DNA of 26,852 nt from Spirochaetaceae bacterium. Lineage in GTDB: Bacteria > Spirochaetota > Spirochaetia > Treponematales > Breznakiellaceae. The notes beneath the pieces are model-generated. The model did no database searches and was not told where the DNA came from. It saw only the letters and a list, made by a program, of their open reading frames with translations. Each line of letters opens with the position of its first letter. Positions within the stretch are counted from its first letter, which is position 1. A program made the translations under genes and the position numbers. The DNA lies in assembly GCA_031255315.1 (NCBI GenBank), contig JAIRSS010000256.1, positions 1 through 26,852 of the forward strand, in the 5' to 3' direction. Below, one piece after another: positions 14,989 through 21,214 of this stretch.

Positions 14989-16893
14989 TCACCGGAACAA
15001 CACCGAAAGATGGTATGCCGCGGCTTCGGCAAGCGCCCGGTAGAGGCGGGCCGAAAGTTCCAGATGGCGGCCCGGCAGGTCCGAAACCGGGGCCGTCAAG
15101 TTTTGTTCCAGTTCCGCGATGGGGGGAAAGAGGAAGCCCGCCACATCCTTCACATCGCTTTCGGTAATGATCCTGTTTGCCTCATCCAGCCTGCCGAGCG
15201 TTTCCTGAAGGTCTCCTGCGGTCCAGCCGTCTTCCCTCATCCGGTTTCGTGCATTTTCCGCCAGAACGGCGGCTTCCCGGGCGGCTGCCTGTATGCGTTC
15301 CAGCCCGGCACGGAGAGACGAGCGGGCGGCGTCGTACCGGGCGGAACGAGCGGCCTGTAGTTCCAGACCGCCGAAGTCCCGCTCAAGGCGGGTAAAGGCC
15401 GCTTCCAGAATTCGGCGTATTTCGTCCCTCCGGGGAGGCAGGGCGAGAAGGTCTTCGGGAGCGGCGGGAGTAAGGCCGGGAATGGCCAGACCGCCTGGGG
15501 AGAGGCTGTAGTTAGACAGCCCCGGGGAAAGACTAAACCGGTTTTCAAACCACGCCGCGTAGAGGGAAAGACGCCGGTCTGTAAGAACCTCTCCGCCGCC
15601 GGACGCGGGAGCCCGGAAGGGAAGGCCGTCTCTCAGAGCGCGGGCCGACAGCGTTTCAACCGGAGTAAAGCGGGTCGACGCGGCCAGGGAGCGGGTCTCG
15701 AAAAGAGCGCCCCGGAAATGGGTTTTCAAGCCGGGAAAGGCAAGATCGAGACCGGCTATCCAGACGGCGGAGGCCCCCAGGAGACGGACAAAATCCCAGG
15801 CGGTAGTGGCTACCGAGCCCCCCGCGCCCAGTTCGCCTTTCGGGTCCACCCGGTCCTCAATGAAGCGCCCCAGGGGGAAGAGAGAGCCGCAGAGCAGGGT
15901 TTCCCGGAAGGAGCCGCGCAGAACCGGGGGATACACCGCCGATTCGGCGACGAGGCGGGTTTTAGGGGCGTTTACCCGGTCCAGATGGCGGAAATTCCAG
16001 TATTGGGGGTCCACGACCACAGCAAAATCGGGATCCACCCCGTTTTGAAGCAGGAAGTTTAGGGAGGTGTCTACCGCCGCCACGACGCAGCGTTCCGCCA
16101 GGGCCGGAAGGACGGGCGCCAGACGATCCAGGGAAGGTCCCGCCGCCGCCAGAAGCGCCGGGACGCCCGTTCCCGACAGGCATCCCGCAAGGGCGGCTAT
16201 GCCCGGCGCGTCCCGGATGGCCGTCATGTTGGCGGCCAGATTCCTGACCCAGCGCTTCCCGAAACGCCTGAGCGTCGCCCGGTTTATGTCGTCCTTGGAA
16301 ACCCACGTTTTAATGTGCCGTTCCGTTTCCCCGTACCAGTCCGCGTCCAGACTCGCCAGAGCCCGGTTTTTGAGCAGGACCGGCTTTCCCTCAAAGAGGC
16401 GGAGCGCCTCAATAACCGCGGCGGGCCGGGTTTTCCCCCCGCCGGCCCCCGGTTCTTCCCCCAGGATAACGGCGAGTTTCCGTTCCGAAAGGAACAGCCT
16501 CAAATCCCGGCTTTCCAGCGCCATGGCAAGAATCCTTGGGCGGTACTCTATAATGATAAGGGGCCGGTCCGGGAAGCGTTCCCCCGCGGCTTCGGCGGCA
16601 TACCCCAGGCCGAAGCCCAGGACGACGATAGGGCCGGACCCCTCCTCCAGAGTTTCCGCCAGCCGCTTCCCTTCCCTTCGGGGATCGTGTTTTGAATGAA
16701 TACGAAGCTCCCCCAGCGCCAGGGTCGGCTCTCCCGACGCGGCGGCTTCCACCCGAAGCGCCGCGTCCGGCGCTTCAATCCCGGCAAATTGTTTCATGCA
16801 TTCCCCAAGATTGGGATGCTTTTCCCGTATTACGGCAAAATTGGATTCCCAGTACCTGCCGCGCGCTGTTTTCCCAGGGGCCGGCGGCTTCAT
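14989..16893 (-). CDS. DUF115 / Maf-type (6-hydroxymethylpterin pyrophosphokinase MptE-like) protein
   Basis: The 634-residue protein has the layout of the DUF115 family, which includes the motility accessory factors (Maf) linked to flagellin glycosylation. A Rossmann-like VLGFGLGY lies at 91-98. The DUF115 core includes AAGPSLD (250-256), DTSLNFLLQNGVDPDFAVV (275-293), GAGGSVATTAWD (357-368) and IAGLDLAFPG (379-388). The last 170 residues are helical and Ala/Arg/Glu-rich, probably coiled-coil in part. Its ATG overlaps the stop of the upstream PBP gene as ATGA, making it the third gene of a lepB-PBP-DUF115 operon. Sugar transfer onto flagellin is known for some relatives; a function in envelope glycan building is equally possible here. 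I see no membrane helix or signal peptide. Confidence 0.82.
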   Translation of the reverse strand: MKPPAPGKTARGRYWESNFAVIREKHPNLGECMKQFAGIEAPDAALRVEAAASGEPTLALGELRIHSKHDPRREGKRLAETLEEGSGPIVVLGFGLGYAAEAAGERFPDRPLIIIEYRPRILAMALESRDLRLFLSERKLAVILGEEPGAGGGKTRPAAVIEALRLFEGKPVLLKNRALASLDADWYGETERHIKTWVSKDDINRATLRRFGKRWVRNLAANMTAIRDAPGIAALAGCLSGTGVPALLAAAGPSLDRLAPVLPALAERCVVAAVDTSLNFLLQNGVDPDFAVVVDPQYWNFRHLDRVNAPKTRLVAESAVYPPVLRGSFRETLLCGSLFPLGRFIEDRVDPKGELGAGGSVATTAWDFVRLLGASAVWIAGLDLAFPGLKTHFRGALFETRSLAASTRFTPVETLSARALRDGLPFRAPASGGGEVLTDRRLSLYAAWFENRFSLSPGLSNYSLSPGGLAIPGLTPAAPEDLLALPPRRDEIRRILEAAFTRLERDFGGLELQAARSARYDAARSSLRAGLERIQAAAREAAVLAENARNRMREDGWTAGDLQETLGRLDEANRIITESDVKDVAGFLFPPIAELEQNLTAPVSDLPGRHLELSARLYRALAEAAAYHLSVLFR

Positions 16894-18776
16894 TCTAGTT
16901 CCAGGGTGATGACCATGCCCGTGGTAAAGGGGGTCCCCGGAGGCGGATACTGACGCCTGACCCAGCCGTCTCCTGATAGTTCGATAGAAAGGTCGTCCCG
17001 AAGAATAAGCGGGATGAGCTGCCGTTTTGAGAACCCGGTAAAATCCGGTATGGCCGCGCCAATAACGGGAATACGGTTTGGAGGGAGGACTATGGAGCCT
17101 GAATGTTCCACCTGGGGGTTCCTGCCCCGGGGAATGCCTAAGTAGTCCACCAGGGCTTCCGCCGCTTCCCGTATAGGGGGGGCGGCGACGCGGCCCCCCA
17201 GATATTCTCCCTTGGGTTTTACGATAACCAGGTACAGAACCAGGGACGGGGAGTCCGCGGGGAGCAAGGCTATGCAGTTTGCGATAAAATCGGTGCTCGA
17301 ATACGCGCCGGTCTGAGGATTAGTGATTTGAGCGGTTCCGGTTTTTACCGCCAGGGAAAGATCCTCTACGTTGGCCCGCCAGCCCGTCCCGATGCTGGAA
17401 GTAACATCCGTCATGTAGGACCGCATCGTCCGGGCGGTTTCCCCACTCAGTACGCGCCGGGGCGGGCCGGGGTCAAACGTCCTGATGGTTTTTCCGTCCG
17501 CCGAAACGACCCGCGACACTATGCGGGGGGGGACCAGAATGCCGTCGTTGGCTATGGCGGTAGCGGCCTGGAGCATCTGGAGGGCGGAAACCGAAATCTC
17601 CTGCCCCATGGCGATAGTGGGCTTGGACCGATCCGACCAGCGTTCCGCGGGGCGGAGGAAGCCCGCGGTCTCCCCGGGGTTTCCCGCCCCGGTCCGGGCG
17701 CCGAATCCCAAGCTCCTCAGAGAGTCCGCGAAGGCCGCCGTCCCCATACGATCGGCGGCGTAATTTGCCCCGGCGTTGCAGGAATAGATGATAATTTCCC
17801 GGGCGGTTACGGGGCCGTGGGCGGCAAGGCAGTTAATGACGATACGTTCCCCCCGGCTGGTAACCCGCTCGTAATGGCCGTTACAGACAAAGACGGTCTG
17901 ATCGGTGATGGACCCCGCGTCCATGAGGGAGGCCAGGGAAAAGACCTTGAATACGGACCCCGGTTCATAGGCCCAGATCGCCGGTCTATCCATGCGGCCC
18001 TGTTCATCCGAGGAGCGTATGTCGTTGGGATCAAAGTCGGGAAGGGAGGCGGATCCCAGGATTTCTCCGGTTCGGGGATCCATAGCCATAAACATCACCG
18101 CTTCGGCGGCGTTTTCAATCATGGTCCGGCGGGCTATGCCTTCAAGGATGTACTGGACGTTCGTATCAATGGTCAAAACCACCTGGCCGGCTGAATTGGT
18201 AAGTTCCGCCTCCATAGCGTGTTCGATTCCGGCAAGCCCGGTGTTGTCGTCCCCCACAAACCCGATGATCTGCCCGGCCAGGCGCTTTTCGGGATAAATC
18301 CTCCCAAAAATGGGATCTATACCTGCGCCCGCTATCCGCTCGCCGGCCAGCAGCAGTTCAATTTTTTGTATGGTGGACTGGTCTACCTGCTTCTTGAGAT
18401 AGATAAAATCGCTGGCGGATTCCTCTATCCGTTTCCGAATATCTTCGGGGGAATAGCCCAGGACGGGAGCCAAATCCTGACAGAATGCGTCAAGGTCTGT
18501 GACGTCGGGACGCCATGCCGTAATGTTGGCCAGCCGCGTCTGGAGCGCTAAGATGCGTCCGTTCCGGTCGGTGATGGGCCCCCGCTCGATCAGTATCCGG
18601 GAAGAATTCGCCGGTTCCAGCTTTTCCGGGCTCAACATGAGAACAGCGTATCTGCCCAGAACTATGAACGCCGCAAGACAAAACAGAACGGCAAAGACGA
18701 TGAACCGTCTTTGTTCCGCCGGGATCCTCCGGCCCTTCCTCTCCTCCGTCTTGGGAATATTCGTATACCCGGTCAT
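16890..18776 (-). CDS. Class B penicillin-binding protein (FtsI/SpoVD type) with C-terminal PASTA-like domain
   Basis: Septal or elongation transpeptidase that cross-links peptidoglycan, 628 residues. A single N-terminal membrane anchor lies at about 24-48. The PBP dimer domain starts at ILIERGPITDRNGRILA (61-77). The catalytic motifs are SxxK as S274-V-F-K277, SxN as S332-C-N334, and KTG at 478-480. The C-terminal ~70 residues (IPDFTGFSKRQLIPLI to GMVITLELE) look like one PASTA domain, as in SpoVD/FtsI proteins that sense or bind peptidoglycan. The start overlaps the lepB stop and the end overlaps the DUF115 start, each as ATGA. The motif order makes the class certain. Whether it is the division FtsI cannot be told without ftsW/mraW neighbours, which are absent. 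Confidence 0.93.
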   Translation of the reverse strand: MTGYTNIPKTEERKGRRIPAEQRRFIVFAVLFCLAAFIVLGRYAVLMLSPEKLEPANSSRILIERGPITDRNGRILALQTRLANITAWRPDVTDLDAFCQDLAPVLGYSPEDIRKRIEESASDFIYLKKQVDQSTIQKIELLLAGERIAGAGIDPIFGRIYPEKRLAGQIIGFVGDDNTGLAGIEHAMEAELTNSAGQVVLTIDTNVQYILEGIARRTMIENAAEAVMFMAMDPRTGEILGSASLPDFDPNDIRSSDEQGRMDRPAIWAYEPGSVFKVFSLASLMDAGSITDQTVFVCNGHYERVTSRGERIVINCLAAHGPVTAREIIIYSCNAGANYAADRMGTAAFADSLRSLGFGARTGAGNPGETAGFLRPAERWSDRSKPTIAMGQEISVSALQMLQAATAIANDGILVPPRIVSRVVSADGKTIRTFDPGPPRRVLSGETARTMRSYMTDVTSSIGTGWRANVEDLSLAVKTGTAQITNPQTGAYSSTDFIANCIALLPADSPSLVLYLVIVKPKGEYLGGRVAAPPIREAAEALVDYLGIPRGRNPQVEHSGSIVLPPNRIPVIGAAIPDFTGFSKRQLIPLILRDDLSIELSGDGWVRRQYPPPGTPFTTGMVITLELE

Positions 18777-19174
18777 TTAATTCCCATCACTTTTCCCATA
18801 ACGCTGTCCGACGATACAGGGCCGTAAGACCGGGAATCGTACGATTCAAGGCGGTTATCCCCCAAAGCAAAAAAATTTCCCTCCCCCATGATCATGCCGC
18901 ACCGTTTAACCGCAAGCTGTCCCTGGGGGGTAAAGAATATCACCACATCCCCGGCTTTGGGGAGGGACCAGCGAAGCAGGTATTTTCTGGTTCCGGGAAG
19001 CCGGACGCCGTAGGCAAGGCGGTTCACCACCAGTACGGTTCCGGGAGCGATCGCCGGAACCATAGACCGGCCGTCAGCAATCACAAAATCAAATAAAAAA
19101 GCCTTCATTATCAGAGCGGTTAGAAAAGCAAATAATACGATTCTACCGGTATTTATCGGGGCGTCTATTCTCAT
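18773..19174 (-). CDS. lepB: Small type I signal peptidase
   Basis: Membrane-anchored Ser/Lys protease that cleaves Sec signal peptides. From the ATG at 19174 it has 133 residues, short for the family. An N-terminal helix lies at about 11-33. The nucleophile is S37 in ADGRSMVP, the general base is K90 in LAVKR, and box E is LGDNRLESYDSRSYGPV at 104-120. The compact spacing between S37 and K90 and after K90 means the extra beta-barrel insert of larger enzymes is missing. I chose ATG 19174 over the in-frame TTG nine bases upstream because the promoter ends between them. It is the first gene of the lepB-PBP-DUF115 operon and is divergent from the M23 peptidase gene. A housekeeping, larger LepB may exist elsewhere. 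Confidence 0.9.
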   Translation of the reverse strand: MRIDAPINTGRIVLFAFLTALIMKAFLFDFVIADGRSMVPAIAPGTVLVVNRLAYGVRLPGTRKYLLRWSLPKAGDVVIFFTPQGQLAVKRCGMIMGEGNFFALGDNRLESYDSRSYGPVSSDSVMGKVMGIK

Positions 19175-19184
19175 GTATAGCAAA

Positions 19185-19213
19185 AGTATAATGATTACTA
19201 TGACTTATGTCGA
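19185..19213 (-). promoter_or_regulatory. Promoter of the lepB-PBP-DUF115 operon
   Basis: On the minus strand TCGACA (19213-19208), a 17-bp spacer and TATACT (19190-19185) are followed by the ATG of lepB 10 nt later, with no Shine-Dalgarno sequence. The leader would be about 3-5 nt. Its -10 box overlaps a plus-strand TATAAT that serves the divergent M23 gene. Confidence 0.7.
19187..19192 (+). promoter_or_regulatory. Plus-strand -10 box overlapping the lepB -10 box
   Basis: A perfect TATAAT reads toward the M23 gene and shares bases 19187-19190 with the minus-strand TATACT. The -35 position 17 bp upstream (TCTATT) is a poor match, so strength is uncertain. Predicted transcription begins about 19199, at the ATG of a six-codon frame. 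Confidence 0.45.
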
Positions 19214-19220
19214 TAAATGA
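19200..19220 (+). CDS. Candidate six-codon leader peptide MTYVDK
   Basis: ATG at 19200 stands seven bases after the TATAAT box and opens a six-codon frame whose TGA (19218-19220) overlaps the ATG of the M23 gene (19217-19219) as ATGA. The M23 gene has no Shine-Dalgarno sequence of its own. Re-initiation from this minigene would supply its translation. This is inference from spacing only; the frame is too short to judge by composition. Confidence 0.35.
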   Translation: MTYVDK

Positions 19221-20515
19221 ATATCATGATCGAATTAATCGGATCTCAGCACGTATGCCGCAGACGGCGCTCGCCGTTTTCGTCCGCTGCCGTCCATAAG
19301 CCCCTGGATACAATCAAACAAAAACCAGTCCATAAAAAGCGGGCCCGCCACAGGAACAAGAAATCGCCTGTTCCACGTAAAGGGTTTTTCAGCATACGGG
19401 CGAAGAGGCTCCGGTTGCGGATTTTTCCCTACCTGCGTTTCCCGCGCTCCTTATTCCGGTTGTTGGGGAAAGAAAAAAAATTCCCCCCTCCCGAGGAGGA
19501 TTCCGCCGAAGACGACCGGCAGGCTGAGTTTCAGCACGAAATCCCGGCTGCCCCCGCTTTCCCACGCGCCGCCGGTCTGGCCTCCCTCGTCGCGGCAATC
19601 GGGTTCTTCGCGGCGATCCTGTATTCTTTCGTTGTGAAACCCGGAAACGCCGGCGGCGTCTCTATCACCCCCTGGGAAGATTCCCTATCCCAGGCGAAAC
19701 TGGCCTCCTATGCGGGGCTTCCCCCGAAGACCGTTCGGGGCGAGAATCTGTCGACCCCCAGCGTGGATATTCCCCTGGACCTGATAGAAACCTTCTCTTG
19801 GCTGAACTATACCGTGCGGAAGGGGGATTCGGTGTCGAGAATAGCGGTGAATCATGGCATTTCCATGGACGCTATCATCGCGTCTAACGGGATTACCAAC
19901 GTCAAGCGCCTGTACGAGGGCCAGATGATTAAAATTCCCAATATGGATGGAATTCCCTATACGGTTAAAAAGGGGGACAGCCTCCTTAAAATTGCGTCCG
20001 TGATGAATATCCCCCTAGCCGCTATCTTAGACGCCAACGATGTCCAAAGCGATACTATCACCCCGGGATCGATACTCTTTATACCCGGCGCCAAGATGCG
20101 GAAGGAAGACCTCAATCTTGCCTTGGGTGAATTTTTTATCTATCCTATACGGGGACGGCTGACTTCGCCTTTCGGCTGGCGGCGGGATCCAATCAGCGGC
20201 GTCAGGCGCTACCACGCCGCTCTGGATCTGGCCGCTCCCATTGGAACGCCGGTAAAGGCGGCCATGGACGGAAGGGTTTCGACGGTAGGTTTCAATGGAA
20301 CCTATGGCAACTTTATTATTCTGAGCCACAGCGGCGGTTTTCAGACTATGTACGCTCATTTAAGCGTTACATCGGTATCCAACGGTTCGGCAGTCGCCCA
20401 GGGCGCCAAGATCGGCGAAGTAGGTAATACCGGTTACAGTACCGGCCCCCACCTCCATTTTGCGGTTTTTAAAAACAGCAGGGCGATCGATCCGCGGGAA
20501 TTATTGTCCCCGTAG
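19217..20515 (+). CDS. Membrane-anchored LysM / M23 peptidoglycan endopeptidase
   Basis: The 432-residue protein has a long basic cytoplasmic N-terminus (clusters such as KKRARHRNKK near 40-49). One membrane helix follows at about 118-140, then an extracytoplasmic part with two LysM modules (198-241, YTVRKGDSVSRIA; 248-290, YTVKKGDSLLKIA) and a LytM-type M23 domain (about 310-430). The zinc and catalytic residues are intact: H333 and D337 in YHAALDLAAP, H381 in YAHLS, and H412/H414 in GPHLHF. It should therefore be an active endopeptidase cutting peptide cross-bridges. It is transcribed away from the lepB-PBP-DUF115 operon from a shared promoter region. No ribosome site precedes ATG 19217; coupling to a tiny upstream frame is possible. 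Confidence 0.93.
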   Translation: MNIMIELIGSQHVCRRRRSPFSSAAVHKPLDTIKQKPVHKKRARHRNKKSPVPRKGFFSIRAKRLRLRIFPYLRFPRSLFRLLGKEKKFPPPEEDSAEDDRQAEFQHEIPAAPAFPRAAGLASLVAAIGFFAAILYSFVVKPGNAGGVSITPWEDSLSQAKLASYAGLPPKTVRGENLSTPSVDIPLDLIETFSWLNYTVRKGDSVSRIAVNHGISMDAIIASNGITNVKRLYEGQMIKIPNMDGIPYTVKKGDSLLKIASVMNIPLAAILDANDVQSDTITPGSILFIPGAKMRKEDLNLALGEFFIYPIRGRLTSPFGWRRDPISGVRRYHAALDLAAPIGTPVKAAMDGRVSTVGFNGTYGNFIILSHSGGFQTMYAHLSVTSVSNGSAVAQGAKIGEVGNTGYSTGPHLHFAVFKNSRAIDPRELLSP

Positions 20516-20545
20516 AACCGGTGGGAAAACGTCCGTGTAGGGTGT

Positions 20546-20598
20546 ACGGCTGGTCCAAAATCAAACGGCTAACCGCGCTCGATTTTGGACCCAGCCGT
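20546..20598. repeat. Long near-perfect inverted repeat after the M23 gene
   Basis: A 17-base left arm (20546-20562) and an 18-base right arm (20581-20598) pair completely except for one bulged G, around an 18-base loop. The loop contains ACGGCT, which can also pair with AGCCGT of the right arm. No T run follows, so it is not a canonical terminator, though it lies 30 bp behind the M23 stop. It could be an RNA-stabilising 3' element or a palindromic mobile repeat. Confidence 0.75.
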
Positions 20599-20655
20599 TG
20601 GCGTTAATATAGTACGAATTGAAGTATGAGTATATTGATCTTCTCTCTATCATTC

Positions 20656-20685
20656 ATGACAATACCATACTGGGGGCAATATAAT
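20656..20685 (+). promoter_or_regulatory. Promoter of the 46-codon gene
   Basis: ATGACA (20656-20661), an 18-bp spacer and a perfect TATAAT (20680-20685) predict transcription from about 20692, which leaves a 14-nt leader ending in a strong GGGAGGATTT ribosome site before the ATG at 20706. Confidence 0.7.
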
Positions 20686-20705
20686 AGTGTCCGCCGGGAG
20701 GATTT

Positions 20706-20846
20706 ATGCGTAAGTTGGTTTTTATTTTGATTGCTTTTATCGCGGCGGTTACTTTTATACGAGCGGTTGATAATCGGAATTCCGCCCCCGCGGTTTTCTC
20801 CCGGGATTTGCAGGAGGAAGTCATACCCTTCGTTCTGGAGCATTGA
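20706..20846 (+). CDS. Small secreted or membrane protein, 46 residues, unknown
   Basis: The frame begins with ATG 6 nt behind GGGAGG and is preceded by a good promoter, so expression is likely. Residues 1-20 (MRKLVFILIAFIAAVTFIRA) form a signal peptide or single membrane helix. The remaining 26 residues are polar (NRNSAPAVFSRDLQEE) and end VIPFVLEH. I recognise no family. It stands alone on the plus strand, with 161 bp to the next gene. That gap, 20847-21007, is AT-rich and holds only the next promoter. Confidence 0.6.
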   Translation: MRKLVFILIAFIAAVTFIRAVDNRNSAPAVFSRDLQEEVIPFVLEH

Positions 20847-20971
20847 GAACCGCGGAACATCCGGGGCGCGGGCGATCGGGAAAATATACCGCCGCTGCAA
20901 TGAAACTCTTTAAATTGTTGTTTGAGGAAAAATTTCTGTAGAAAGTTGCCGGAAGATTGATTGTAGGTTGA

Positions 20972-21000
20972 TTGAAGGCCGGCTGAAATAATTGTATTAT
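20972..21000 (+). promoter_or_regulatory. Promoter abutting the 68-codon gene
   Basis: TTGAAG (20972-20977), a 17-bp spacer and TATTAT (20995-21000) lie so that the ATG at 21008 comes seven bases after the -10 box. No Shine-Dalgarno sequence is present. The mRNA would start at or one base before the ATG. Confidence 0.6.
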
Positions 21001-21007
21001 TTGTACT

Positions 21008-21214
21008 ATGAATTATACTGATAAACCCGGCGAAAAGGCGGCTGTTCTCGCGGAAGAACTGTCATTTAATGAAGTATTAGACGGCGCCTGCGAGCGTTTG
21101 TGGGATAAGAAAGTTGAGCTGTCTATTCGGCGCATCAAACAGTTGGACGAGTATCTTATCCTGATGGAGCGGGAATTAACGACTCTTATCACTGGTACGG
21201 CTCATGAAGCATAA
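21008..21214 (+). CDS. Small helical protein, 68 residues, unknown
   Basis: The sequence is charged and strongly helical. Its second half, CERLWDKKVELSIRRIKQLD to EYLILMERELTTLI, has leucine and isoleucine spacing suggestive of a coiled coil. There is no signal peptide, so it should be cytoplasmic. It overlaps the start of the propeller gene by 11 bases and is transcribed with it. The unusual leaderless-looking start and the tight overlap suggest it may couple translation of, or regulate, the exported protein downstream. I do not recognise a family. Confidence 0.6.
   Translation: MNYTDKPGEKAAVLAEELSFNEVLDGACERLWDKKVELSIRRIKQLDEYLILMERELTTLITGTAHEA

Noticed and set aside
14435..14992. Minus-strand frames opposite recR
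   Set aside because: recR motifs are complete on the plus strand; these are shadow frames.
18222..18236. tRNA T-loop-like sequence GTTCGATTCC
   Set aside because: It lies within the PBP gene and no acceptor or anticodon stem can be drawn around it.
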